This document shows positions 25,412 to 33,705 of a stretch of DNA of 64,000 nt, piece by piece. The notes below the pieces were generated by a model. It was not told the origin of the DNA. It searched no databases and was given only the letters and a program-made list of their open reading frames with translations. The stretch lies in NCBI RefSeq assembly GCF_007830595.1, contig NZ_VLLD01000008.1. The stretch is one strand, 5' to 3'. A program made the position numbers and the translations under genes. Origin of the DNA: Treponema_B putidum (GTDB taxonomy: Bacteria; Spirochaetota; Spirochaetia; Treponematales; Treponemataceae). Each line of letters starts with the position of its first letter. Within the stretch, counting starts at the first letter, position 1.

Positions 25412-27034
25412 TTATAAGGTTTCCGCTTCCCAAGTGCCGGCAGTTTCTTCATCGATACCGTCGGCAAACATCGCTCCTATTAGGACTATCTTTTTTCCGC
25501 CCGCCTTATATGGTTCAGCATAGCCTTTTTCTCTTATCTGCCGGATAGCTTCTTTAGGTGTGCCCGAATTCATCAGTTTAAACTCGAAGACATAAACCGT
25601 ATCATCCGTGTGAACCACACAGTCAGCCCTTCCTTTTGAGCTTACTACCTCCGTTTGAACAAATTGTCCCATCAGACTAGAGATTATATAAAAGGCTATC
25701 TGATAATCCCTTTCCCTCATCTGCACATTTTCTTTTGAAGCTAAACTGTAAGGAAGGCCTGCACAGGCTGTGTACATCCTTTTCATAAAAGATTCGGTAT
25801 CTCCCTTTTCAATGTCTCTGACAAAATTGCCTATAAATAAACCGCTTGAATCCTTTGGGATTGAAGTATAGGCCGGCACAAGATTATCTAAAAAACCGTA
25901 TTTTACTTCATCATTCGGAAAGCCGAGTTTGTACAAGCCCAGTCTCTCGTCATAATCTTTTATGGTTAAATAGCCCGATTGGAACAGAATCGGTATCGGG
26001 TTATTCATATCGGGACGGTAATCCTGTAAGGCATTTTCGCCCATTTCGGCATTTTCTAAAATATCGCGGATAGAAATATCTTTTTGCTTTTGTAAGGTTC
26101 TAACCAAAAAGGTGGGGGTTCCTGTTGCAAACCAGTAAGAGCCCGTTTCTTTTTTTATAAGGGCATTAAGCAAACTAAAGGGATTGTATACGCTCTCTCC
26201 TTCATGATGAAAAAAATATCCGTCATAACGCTTTTTTAGAAGAGCAAGAGTTTCCTCATAACTTAGGTTACGGTTGACCGCCAACTCTTCAATTTCGGGT
26301 TTAAAGGATTGTATCAATTCGTTTTCAGTAATACCGCAAATACATGAATAATCTTTTTCCAGAGATATGTCCCGCAAATTATTTAAATCGCTGAAGATGC
26401 TCACCTTGCTGAATTTAGTTACCCCCGTTAAAAAGGCAAAACGGATATATTCATCGCAGGATTTAATGACTCCGTAAAAGCCCTTTAATATACGGCGGTA
26501 TTCTTCATTTAGGGACTCATTTATAATCATAGTTTCAAGGAGGGGCTTATCGTATTCGTCCACTAGGATAACCGCCTGTTTACCGGTTTTTTCGTAAGCT
26601 CTTCTTATAATTCCCATAAAACGCTCAGGAAAAGTAGTCTCGGATGACCTTTCCCCATAGGTTTCTTCCCAAATACAAAGCCTATTGTTTAAAAGAGCTT
26701 CCAAATCTTCTCTTGTCTCATATTTTGAAGCATTAAAATCCAAGTATAGAACGGGATGTTCAACCCACGCTTCGGTTTTTTCCCTTTCGGCCCTCTTTTC
26801 TTCCTCGTCTTCGATATAAAGTCCTTTAAAAAGGTCTTTTTTACCCGAAAAATAAGCCTTTAAGGTAGAAAGAAAAAGGCTTTTTCCGAACCTTCGCGGG
26901 CGGCTTAAAAAAAATACACGGCTTTCAGCTGCAAGTTTTAACACATATTCGGTTTTATCTACATAAACAAAGCCGTCATTACGCATAACTTTAAAACTTT
27001 GAACGCCTATAGGCAGTCTTCTAATACCGGTCAT
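25412..27034 (-). CDS. AAA-like ATPase / PD-(D/E)XK nuclease family protein
   Basis: A 540-aa protein of the family that pairs an AAA-like domain (RRLPIGVQSFKVMRNDG, then FFLSRPRRFGKSLFLSTLKA with the Walker A Lys, and LVDEYDKPLLE as Walker B) with a C-terminal PD-(D/E)XK nuclease-like domain (GRADCVV, VYVFEFKL). Many copies occur in oral treponemes and Bacteroidetes; function is unproven, with mobile-element or defence roles proposed. AGGGGAT precedes the ATG. A second copy enters the window at 63532-64000 and an N-terminal remnant lies at 43998-44129. Its short upstream run GGCCGGCCGGCC is at its 3' side. Confidence 0.9.
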   Translation of the reverse strand: MTGIRRLPIGVQSFKVMRNDGFVYVDKTEYVLKLAAESRVFFLSRPRRFGKSLFLSTLKAYFSGKKDLFKGLYIEDEEEKRAEREKTEAWVEHPVLYLDFNASKYETREDLEALLNNRLCIWEETYGERSSETTFPERFMGIIRRAYEKTGKQAVILVDEYDKPLLETMIINESLNEEYRRILKGFYGVIKSCDEYIRFAFLTGVTKFSKVSIFSDLNNLRDISLEKDYSCICGITENELIQSFKPEIEELAVNRNLSYEETLALLKKRYDGYFFHHEGESVYNPFSLLNALIKKETGSYWFATGTPTFLVRTLQKQKDISIRDILENAEMGENALQDYRPDMNNPIPILFQSGYLTIKDYDERLGLYKLGFPNDEVKYGFLDNLVPAYTSIPKDSSGLFIGNFVRDIEKGDTESFMKRMYTACAGLPYSLASKENVQMRERDYQIAFYIISSLMGQFVQTEVVSSKGRADCVVHTDDTVYVFEFKLMNSGTPKEAIRQIREKGYAEPYKAGGKKIVLIGAMFADGIDEETAGTWEAETL

Positions 27035-27198
27035 TTTCTATCCCCTTAAAATTATTCGGCAATTTTTAATGTATAATTAACCGTTGCTCATTGATTTATT
27101 ATATCATATTTTTTAAATTTTTATAAGGGAATAAGAATAACGGATAATTACCGATTTAACCAACCGGTGAATTATCCGTTATAACCTGTTACAAATTA

Positions 27199-28470
27199 TT
27201 AAATAGCTGCGGTTTCATAAAATTGGTGGCCGATTTGTTTCAATGGCTTCCATTTTTTGTTTTTGATTACTTGCAGTTCGTCCGGGGTAAAGTCCGTATA
27301 GTTACCCTCGGTAATGCCGTTTATGTCGGCATAAAGAACGCACTGTGCATCCTCGTTGGTCTTCTTCTTAGGTAAATCGTTAAAGAGTTGTGTAAAAGCA
27401 GCTTTATCAAGCTGATTGTTGTAGCACCACAGCTCTTTTAAGTTAGTTAAAACCTGCACATTCAGCTTTGTAAGCTGATTGTTGTAGCAGCGCAGAGTTT
27501 TTAAGTTATTTAACCCCTGCACATTCAGCTCTTTAAGCTGATTCATGGCGCAATTCAGATATGTTAAGTTATTTAATCCCTGCACATGCAGCTTTGTAAG
27601 CTGATTGTTGTTGCAGACCAGCATTTTTAAGTTATTTAACCCCTGCGCATTCAGCTCTGTAAGCTTATTATCCGTGCAGTACAGTTCTGTGATATCCCCT
27701 TTTAAGATAACCCTGTCGCCGGTTGCGGTTAGGGTGGTTTGAACTCCGGAACTAAGTGGTTCGTTTTCTTCACATCCTGCCACAGTTATATCACCACTGT
27801 TTAGGGTTTTGGCGTAAATAGTAATTTCTTTTTTATCGGGGCTAAGATAAAGGATTGCTCCTTTTTCTACCTTTATGTTGCAGGTTGCAGTCTTGTTACC
27901 GTCTTTCGTAGTTGCCCTAATTACGGCGGTACCTCCGGCCTTACCCGTTACATTTCCGTTTTGGTCTACTTCCGCAATTGCAGGCTTGTCCGAAGCCCAC
28001 ATTATAGTTTTGTTGCTTGCATTTGCAGGGTTGATTGTTGCAGTCAGTTTAGAGCTTTTTCCCGACAGAAGTTCCAGTGCCGTTGTATTGAGTGTTATAC
28101 TCTCTACGGGTATAAACTTTACCTGTATTGTGCAGCTTGCCGTCTTGTTGCCGTCTTGCGTAGTTGCCCTAATTACGGCCTTGCCTTCGGCCTTACCCCT
28201 TACAGTTCCGTCTTGGTCTACTTCCGCAATATCAGGCTTGTCCGAATCCCAGGTTATTGTTTTGTTGCTTGCATTTGCAGGGTTGATTGTTGCAGTCAGC
28301 TTAGTGCTTTCGCCTACCCCGAGGTTAAGTTCCGTTTTATCGAGCGTTACGCCCTCTACCGAAACTTTTTTGTCCTCAACTTTTTGCGGGCAGCCTGTAA
28401 ACAAACCGATAAACAGCATAAAGAGTGCCGCTCCCGGTAAAATTCTTTTTGCATAGTTCGTTATTTTCAT
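27199..28470 (-). CDS. surface lipoprotein with two Ig-like domains and leucine-rich repeats
   Basis: A 423-aa lipoprotein: signal with lipobox LFTGC (Cys about residue 27), two bacterial Ig-like (Big_2) domains at about residues 36-118 and 119-200, a short linker, then about five leucine-rich repeats of 22-23 residues (pattern L..L.C.NNQLTKL.VQGLNN), and a C-terminal cap. The Ig domains share long identical stretches (LTATINPANASNKTI, GTAVIRATT). Similar LRR lipoproteins of Treponema and Tannerella bind host matrix or cells. GGAG precedes the ATG by 5 nt. Likely surface adhesin; this is inference from domain content. Confidence 0.88.
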   Translation of the reverse strand: MKITNYAKRILPGAALFMLFIGLFTGCPQKVEDKKVSVEGVTLDKTELNLGVGESTKLTATINPANASNKTITWDSDKPDIAEVDQDGTVRGKAEGKAVIRATTQDGNKTASCTIQVKFIPVESITLNTTALELLSGKSSKLTATINPANASNKTIMWASDKPAIAEVDQNGNVTGKAGGTAVIRATTKDGNKTATCNIKVEKGAILYLSPDKKEITIYAKTLNSGDITVAGCEENEPLSSGVQTTLTATGDRVILKGDITELYCTDNKLTELNAQGLNNLKMLVCNNNQLTKLHVQGLNNLTYLNCAMNQLKELNVQGLNNLKTLRCYNNQLTKLNVQVLTNLKELWCYNNQLDKAAFTQLFNDLPKKKTNEDAQCVLYADINGITEGNYTDFTPDELQVIKNKKWKPLKQIGHQFYETAAI

Positions 28471-28487
28471 ATCAACTCCTATCTCCT

Positions 28488-29180
28488 TTAATGTATTTTA
28501 TTCTTGACGATGTTTTTTCCGTATTCAAAAAGGCTTATAAATGTACTTATGCCGAAGCCGTTTTGTGCTTGTATGATTTTTAATACATCTAAACCCATTT
28601 CTTTTACGCTCTTATTCTCGTCAATAAATTGCCTGATCATTTTTGTGCTTTTTTCATCGCTTTTTACAATGTCAAGAAGTTCTTTTTTATTTAAAAACCC
28701 CTTATTTTTGGCAAAGCACAAAAAACTTGAAAGTTTTACCTTTATAAGCTCATTATTAAAACTTGAATCGGTGTAAAAGCCTTCATCTTTTAAACTTTGA
28801 ACAAAGCCGGCTTTTATAACAGGGTCTTCTTCAAGGAATACCAAATAATCGCCGTCAATTGCGACCTTAGTTTCGTCTCCCATCTTCTTCAATAATTTAG
28901 CAAGATTTTCCGCCTTTTCATCCTTACCGTACTTTGCATTTGCATCAAGAATGTAGGATTTTAACCTTGTTTCGTTTATTTGAAGATTTTGAGCCTTTTC
29001 TCTGTTGTTTTTTCCTTCTAAAAGGCCGTGCTTTTCAAAAAGAAAAAAGAGCAAACAGTCCAAGTCCCTTTTAGGCATACTGCCGAAAGGATGTTTTTGC
29101 AATTCTTCAAATAAGTCCTTAGAAAAGTGTTCAAATGGCTTTTCATTTGACTTTTCGTCGTAATCTGTGTTTAATTTCAT
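28488..29180 (-). CDS. 230-aa hypothetical protein
   Basis: A soluble, helix-rich, Lys/Glu-rich protein with no recognised family. Features: an N-terminal acidic stretch, MPKRDLDCLLFFLFEKHGLL near residue 40, NETRLKSYILDANAKYG near residue 70, and a second helical half with SSFLCFAKNKGFLNKKELL. The middle looks like a small winged-helix or replication-regulator fold, which I cannot confirm. A strong GGAGGAGG precedes the ATG. A 16-bp direct repeat lies immediately upstream (29197-29212 and 29218-29233). It ends 17 bp before the Ig-LRR lipoprotein gene and may be cotranscribed with it. Confidence 0.6.
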   Translation of the reverse strand: MKLNTDYDEKSNEKPFEHFSKDLFEELQKHPFGSMPKRDLDCLLFFLFEKHGLLEGKNNREKAQNLQINETRLKSYILDANAKYGKDEKAENLAKLLKKMGDETKVAIDGDYLVFLEEDPVIKAGFVQSLKDEGFYTDSSFNNELIKVKLSSFLCFAKNKGFLNKKELLDIVKSDEKSTKMIRQFIDENKSVKEMGLDVLKIIQAQNGFGISTFISLFEYGKNIVKNKIH

Positions 29181-29594
29181 ATTAAACCTCCTCCGTAAAT
29201 GCTTAATACATACAAAAAAATGCTTAATGTATAAAAAAAACCGTACAGCCGGAATAAATTGACCATACGGTTTGGATTTGAGATGATGCCGATATACGAA
29301 AAAGAATTTTTAAAAAAACTATCTGTTAGAGATATTATAGCTAATAGAGAAAATGGGGGGTGGGTAAGCTATAGTTGACATTTTTATTCCGTTCCCGTCA
29401 TACAAGTATGGAATATTAAAAAGAGTAAATTGTCCGTCAAAAACAGCTTTTTTATTCATAATTTTACTTTAGCCTAAAAAATAAAAGATGTCAATAGCTT
29501 GCCGGAATGGTGTCGGAATGGCCGGCCGGCTTCCTGTTGTTTTACCGAAGCTCCTTATAACGAATTAACATACTTGACATAAAATACTTGACGA
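29181..29594. other. 414-bp region without a supported gene
   Basis: Contains the 16-bp direct repeat AAATGCTTAATRYATA (29197-29212, 29218-29233; 21 bp apart, start to start), AAACCGTA/TACGGTTT inverted arms, and a 31-codon plus-strand ORF (29283-29378, MMPIYEKEF...) with no ribosome site that I do not accept as a gene. A GGCCGGCCGGC run occurs near 29521. The right end carries the promoter of the Rpn remnant and fabZ. Confidence 0.5.
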
Positions 29595-29623
29595 TTGAAA
29601 AATAAGCCGTTTTATGGTATAAT
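29595..29623 (+). promoter_or_regulatory. promoter upstream of the Rpn remnant and fabZ
   Basis: TTGAAA (29595-29600), 17-nt spacer, TATAAT (29618-29623). Another TTGACG lies just upstream but at the wrong distance. The transcript would pass through the Rpn remnant into fabZ. Confidence 0.65.
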
Positions 29624-29645
29624 CGAGGTGTTGAGAGGCTAAAAG

Positions 29646-29774
29646 GTGCTCAAAAGTTTTGATGAGTTGACCATTGCAGACGACTTTATGTTCTGTAAAA
29701 TTACGCAAGATTTTGTAAGATTTTGTAAGATTATGCAGGATGAAAAAACGTGTAAAACCTTTCTAAACGTATGA
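29646..29774 (+). pseudogene. N-terminal fragment of an Rpn/PD-(D/E)XK transposase-like gene
   Basis: A 42-codon GTG-start ORF: LKSFDELTIADDFMFCKITQ, then DFVRFCKIMQDEKTCKTFLN and V. The phrase ELTIADDFMFCKxMQDEK is the hallmark start of a nuclease/transposase-like family abundant in Treponema. Seven codons are inserted by repetition of AAGATTTTGT (29707-29727), and the gene stops at TGA 29774 where about 290 aa should remain. It has GAGAGG upstream. It could still be translated as a short peptide ahead of fabZ. Confidence 0.75.
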
Positions 29775-29800
29775 GAATATAAAAAATAATGGAGAAGTAT

Positions 29801-30232
29801 ATGAGCATTACAAAAGATATTGAAAGCCTGATTCCTCACAGAAAACCTTTTTTGTTTGTGGACGAGATTATCAGTGCCGACGAAAACGGGAGTGTGAGTG
29901 AACACGTCTTTACCCAAGACGAATTCTTTTTTAAGGGACACTTCCCCGAATACCCTGTTGTGCCGGGAGTCATCCTTGTCGAAACAATGGCTCAGGCCGG
30001 AGGAGCTGCCTTGAGTTTTCAAAAGATTTTGGAAGAGGGGTCTTTATTCTTTTTGGCTACAGTCGATAAGGTTAAGTTCCGATCGCAGGTTAAGCCCGGC
30101 GATAAGGTCAGGATGGAAGTTACAAACTTGCGTGTATCTCCGCGCATGATTAAGCAGGCAGGAAAGGCCTATGTAGGCGATACCCTTGCCGCCGAAGCCG
30201 AATGGATGTGCCTCGTCGGTAAAGGGGTTTAA
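29801..30232 (+). CDS. fabZ: 3-hydroxyacyl-ACP dehydratase
   Basis: A 143-aa enzyme that dehydrates beta-hydroxyacyl-ACP to trans-2-enoyl-ACP in fatty acid elongation, in the cytoplasm. The hot-dog fold signature GHFPEYPVVPGVILVETMAQ gives catalytic His47 and Glu61. The length is standard. The ATG at 29801 is chosen because GGAG lies 7 nt upstream; an ATG 12 nt earlier is inside that site. It sits alone, not in a fab cluster, and probably uses the promoter at 29595. Its stop is 3 bp from the end of the convergent SCP-lipoprotein gene. Confidence 0.95.
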   Translation: MSITKDIESLIPHRKPFLFVDEIISADENGSVSEHVFTQDEFFFKGHFPEYPVVPGVILVETMAQAGGAALSFQKILEEGSLFFLATVDKVKFRSQVKPGDKVRMEVTNLRVSPRMIKQAGKAYVGDTLAAEAEWMCLVGKGV

Positions 30233-30235
30233 AAC

Positions 30236-30958
30236 CTATTTTGAAACATAGTCCCCTGCAAAGTCCATAACGCTTACGGCACCGTAGGGGGCTTTACCCT
30301 TATCGTTATAACCGATACCCGCCTTTTTAAATTCTTTTTTGAGGATATTTATGCGGTGTCCGCGATCCGCAACTCCGTCATCGATTAAAAGCTGTGCTAC
30401 AATTTCTCTCCCTGTCTTAGGACCGTATGCGCAGTTTTCGCCGGCAGTTATAAGCACTTTTCCGTAACGGTTCATTCGGTCAAATGGAGATGAACCGTCA
30501 CTGCCGTAATGTCCTGCTTGCCCTGTTTCAGCTTGATCATCGGCAAGCCATTGGGCGGAATAACACAGGCCTTTTTCAAGTTCTAAAAGCTCCATTGGTT
30601 TTGTCTTCATCAGAGCATCCATACATTCTTTTACTGCTGATGCTCCCTCATTTGTTAATATAGGAATTTGCCCCGGAGCTTTATAAAGTTTTCCGTCAAA
30701 GTATTTTAGCCGAGGTTTAATTTCTTCTTCGGCATATTTTTTAGGATTGCGCCTTACCCTGTTAAGTTCAGCGAGAATATCTTTTACAATAGAGCTCTGT
30801 GTTGCATTATCATGCGGTGCATTGTCATGCATTGCATTGCTATTCACTGTATTGTCATTTGAAGCAACATTCGCCTGTGCCGGAGAAGAAAGGCTCTCGC
30901 ATGAACTTAAAAAAATAAAAACAGAAAGCACCCAGAGGGCAAATAACTTATTTTTCAT
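30236..30958 (-). CDS. SCP/CAP-domain lipoprotein
   Basis: A 240-aa lipoprotein: signal peptide with lipobox FLSSC near residue 20, a low-complexity spacer with repeated NDN/HDNA, then a CAP (SCP/PR1) domain with the motifs HYGSDGSSPFDRMNRYG, GENCAYG and RGHRINILKKEF. CAP proteins in bacteria are secreted and of varied function, sometimes proteases or lipid binders. GGGAGG precedes the ATG by 6 nt; the longer reading upstream runs through a repeat element and is not used. It is convergent with fabZ. Confidence 0.88.
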   Translation of the reverse strand: MKNKLFALWVLSVFIFLSSCESLSSPAQANVASNDNTVNSNAMHDNAPHDNATQSSIVKDILAELNRVRRNPKKYAEEEIKPRLKYFDGKLYKAPGQIPILTNEGASAVKECMDALMKTKPMELLELEKGLCYSAQWLADDQAETGQAGHYGSDGSSPFDRMNRYGKVLITAGENCAYGPKTGREIVAQLLIDDGVADRGHRINILKKEFKKAGIGYNDKGKAPYGAVSVMDFAGDYVSK

Positions 30959-30975
30959 ATAATTCCTCCCATAAG

Positions 30976-31034
30976 ATAAACAGCGAGGCAACATTTGTGC
31001 CAAACTGCTTATTACACCTCCCATAAAAAGTCAA
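30976..31034 (-). repeat. 59-bp structured repeat, copy 1
   Basis: Matches 46462-46520 at 54 of 59 positions. Arms ATAAACAGC and GCTTAT/ACTGC flank a GGCA/TGCC hairpin with an ACATTTG-type loop; a CACCTCCCATAAAAAGTCAA tail follows. Arm differences from copy 2 give G-U wobble pairs. It lies upstream of the SCP-lipoprotein gene and reads, on the minus strand, TTGACT-N17-TAAGCA, which may serve as a promoter. Confidence 0.85.
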
Positions 31035-31064
31035 TAGGATTGTTATTGACATATCATATTGATT

Positions 31065-31955
31065 TTATAAAGCCTCTATTTCTTCTTTGGGAAGACCGGT
31101 CATTGTACAAATTTCGGCAATGGGGTAATTATGCATACGCATAAGCTTTGCCGTTTCAAGTTTTGTTTGGTAAGCTCCATCGGAAAACCCTTGTTCAATT
31201 CCTTGCTCAATGCCTTCAGCAAAGGCGATTTCACGCTCTTCAGCTCTCTGTACTGCAATGTCCGTATCATAGTCATATTCTGCCACTAACATATTGATTA
31301 CCTCCCGTGATTTTCGCTGTAAATATTCTCTTAATATTCCTTTTTCTATACATATTTTTACCGCATTGGTAAAACCGTTTTCGCTGTCGAGTTGAGTTTG
31401 GGTTCTCACCTCTTCAACAAACAAACTATATTCATCTAAGGTTTTACAACGGCTCAATACTTCCGTTCTCTTACTCTTGTTTATGTTATATACCTTTACC
31501 TCAAGCTCTAACGGTATCTGTTCAGACTTTGTAATAAAAGCATCGGATAGTTTTAGAACCGTAGTTTCAGGGTAATCGTCTAATCCATTATAAAAAACGT
31601 AAAACTCAGGTGTAGGTATTTTTGACAGTTTTCTTAAATACCTGTCGGTTGGTGCTTGTAGTTTTTCATATAGTCTTGCTATATATTCTAAAAAGCGTAG
31701 AGGCATATTTTCATTTATTGTACATTGGTGTTCAGCCAATACAATGATTTTACCGTCTACAAGGCATGAAACATCATTGACAATGTTCATGTACATGACA
31801 TTATCAAGCCTTATGTTTTCTACAGGGCATGAAAGCGGCAAATTTGTGCCGTGTAATGCGTTGTAAAGTGATAAAAAGTTTTCTTTTGCCTTTTCGTCTT
31901 CACTGAATAGGTCGACAAAAACCGAGTCTTTATATTTTCTGTTTAAAGTACTCAT
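31065..31955 (-). CDS. Rpn family PD-(D/E)XK nuclease / transposase-like protein
   Basis: A 296-aa protein of the recombination-promoting nuclease (Rpn/YhgA-like) superfamily. The start at 31955 has GAGGAAAC 6 nt upstream; the 11 preceding codons are unsupported. N-terminal YKDSVFVDLFSED and KENFLSLYNALHGTNL lead to the nuclease core, DVSCLVDGKIIVLAEHQ (acidic residue and ExQ in place of ExK). The C-terminus has repeated GIEQGIEQGFSDG and an HTH-like TGLPKEEIEAL. Rpn proteins promote RecA-independent recombination; here it may contribute to the many rearrangements, but that is inference. Confidence 0.88.
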   Translation of the reverse strand: MSTLNRKYKDSVFVDLFSEDEKAKENFLSLYNALHGTNLPLSCPVENIRLDNVMYMNIVNDVSCLVDGKIIVLAEHQCTINENMPLRFLEYIARLYEKLQAPTDRYLRKLSKIPTPEFYVFYNGLDDYPETTVLKLSDAFITKSEQIPLELEVKVYNINKSKRTEVLSRCKTLDEYSLFVEEVRTQTQLDSENGFTNAVKICIEKGILREYLQRKSREVINMLVAEYDYDTDIAVQRAEEREIAFAEGIEQGIEQGFSDGAYQTKLETAKLMRMHNYPIAEICTMTGLPKEEIEAL

Positions 31956-32070
31956 AGAAGTTTCCTCACTTATTGTATTATAGCACACTTACAGCAATTT
32001 TGTAAGGGAGTATCTTTTTTAATTGGTAATGTGTAATTAAAAACCTTTCCCCAAAAGATATCAATATTAC

Positions 32071-32099
32071 TTGATAATTTACAACTTATCAATTATACT
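32071..32099 (+). promoter_or_regulatory. murE promoter, probably leaderless
   Basis: TTGATA (32071-32076), 17-nt spacer, TATACT (32094-32099), then 7 nt to the ATG at 32107 with no ribosome site. The transcript should start at or next to the ATG. Confidence 0.7.
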
Positions 32100-32106
32100 T
32101 TTTCTT

Positions 32107-33705
32107 ATGGAATATAAAAAATCGATTGCAGAATGTATCAAAGATATTGAAGTTATAAATTTCTTTGGAAAATATAAATCCCTTATAAATTCTATAGAGT
32201 ATGATTCTAGGAAGATAGTACCCGCCGTTATAGACGATGAAACGGGCATAAAAAAAGGTGCTGCATTTTTTGCTCTTCCCGGTATTCATACCGACGGGAA
32301 AAAATTTATAGATTCTGCAATCAAAAACGGAGCCGTTTGTGTTTTTTATGAGGGAGATTTAAATAATCATTCTTATGATGAAATTTGTTTTATTCAGGTG
32401 AATGATGCGCGCAAAACCATGTCCAAGGTTTCTTCTGTTCTTTATGATGAGCCGTCAAAGGCACTAGGCGTAATAGGTGTTACCGGAACCGAAGGAAAGA
32501 GCAGTACCGTTTCTTTTATCTTTCAGCTTTTAAACCTTTGCGGAAAAAAGGCCGGTTTTTTTTCTACAGTTGAATATTCCATAGACGGAAATGTAATTCC
32601 GAATCCTGAACACCAGACCACTCCCGAATCTAACATAGTCCAGCTGCGTCTGGCTCAAATGAGGGATTCTGGATGCAGCTATGCCGTAGTGGAAGCCTCC
32701 TCTCACGGTCTTTCCCCGAGGACTGCCCGTCTTGAAGATGTGGCCTTTGATGCAGCTGTTTTTATGAACGTAACTCAGGAGCACTTGGAATTTCACGGAA
32801 CCGTCGAACAGTACCGATATGACAAGGCCAATCTTTTTAGAGCTCTGGATAAAAATTTAGGGAAAGGATTTCCCATATTCGGAATAGTAAACTATGAAGA
32901 CCCGTCCGCTCCTTATTTTATGGAAGCAACTAAAAAACATGTCTATCCTTTTAGCACCGAGCTTAAAGATCTAAAAAAAATTGAAGAATATGGAGGCCTT
33001 TTTGCCAAGGATATTAAAGAGTATTCAACCGGAATTAAATTTACGCTTTGCGATTTTTCTGTTAAAAAAGAATATGGGTGCGAATTAAAACTTGCAGGAA
33101 TCTTTAATGTAAAAAATATTCTCGCCTCGGTCTTGGTCGTACAAAGAATTACGGGACTTGATATCGAGCTTATAATAGAAAAACTTCCTCTTGTAAAACC
33201 CGTAAAGGGAAGGATGATGCTGATAGATGAGGGGCAGGATTTTGAGGTGCTCATCGATTATGCCCACACCCCTTCTTCCTTTATGACAATTTTCCCTTCA
33301 ATAAAAGAGCGCATAAAAAAATCGGGAGGAAGGGTCATAAGCCTTTTCGGTTCGGGCGGAGAAAGAGATGTAAAAAAAAGGCCGGAGCAGGGGCGAATAG
33401 CGGCCCTATATTCCGATATCGTAATTCTTGCAGACGAAGACCCTCGCGGCGAGGATTCCGTTGAGCTTTTGGAAATGATAGCCGCAGGCTGTCCCGAAAA
33501 AAAGAGAGGAGAAGAGCTTTTTATAATTCCAGACCGTCCTTCTGCAATCAAAAAAGCATTCAGCCTTGCCGGTAAAAACGATGCGGTTCTCCTTTTAGGA
33601 AAGGGACACGAAAATTCCATCATCTTTAAGGATAGAACCATGCCCTACGATGAAGAAACCACGGCAAGGGAACTGTTAAAAGCGATGATTATGACAAACT
33701 TATAA
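32107..33705 (+). CDS. murE: UDP-N-acetylmuramoyl-dipeptide ligase, MurE
   Basis: A 532-aa Mur ligase that adds the third amino acid (ornithine is usual in spirochaetes) to UDP-MurNAc-L-Ala-D-Glu in peptidoglycan synthesis. P-loop VTGTEGKSST (about residues 127-135), MurE-type TTPES, EASSHGL and VFMNVTQEHLEFHG, and a DEDPR sequence at residues 443-447 in place of the DNPR that selects diaminopimelate in Gram-negatives. The ATG at 32107 is chosen by conservation and by the leaderless promoter; the ORF could be extended upstream only through the promoter. Convergent with the Pnkp tail fragment, which it overlaps by 6 bp. Confidence 0.94.
   Translation: MEYKKSIAECIKDIEVINFFGKYKSLINSIEYDSRKIVPAVIDDETGIKKGAAFFALPGIHTDGKKFIDSAIKNGAVCVFYEGDLNNHSYDEICFIQVNDARKTMSKVSSVLYDEPSKALGVIGVTGTEGKSSTVSFIFQLLNLCGKKAGFFSTVEYSIDGNVIPNPEHQTTPESNIVQLRLAQMRDSGCSYAVVEASSHGLSPRTARLEDVAFDAAVFMNVTQEHLEFHGTVEQYRYDKANLFRALDKNLGKGFPIFGIVNYEDPSAPYFMEATKKHVYPFSTELKDLKKIEEYGGLFAKDIKEYSTGIKFTLCDFSVKKEYGCELKLAGIFNVKNILASVLVVQRITGLDIELIIEKLPLVKPVKGRMMLIDEGQDFEVLIDYAHTPSSFMTIFPSIKERIKKSGGRVISLFGSGGERDVKKRPEQGRIAALYSDIVILADEDPRGEDSVELLEMIAAGCPEKKRGEELFIIPDRPSAIKKAFSLAGKNDAVLLLGKGHENSIIFKDRTMPYDEETTARELLKAMIMTNL

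Noticed and set aside
27875..28456. 193-codon plus-strand ORF opposite the Ig-LRR gene
   Set aside because: Its repetitive sequence simply mirrors the duplicated Ig domains on the coding strand.
29283..29378. 31-codon ORF MMPIYEKEF...
   Set aside because: No ribosome-binding site, no leaderless-type -10 at the right distance, and no recognisable family.
29639..30022. 127-codon minus-strand ORF over fabZ
   Set aside because: Antisense to a clear FabZ and the Rpn remnant, with no ribosome site or family.
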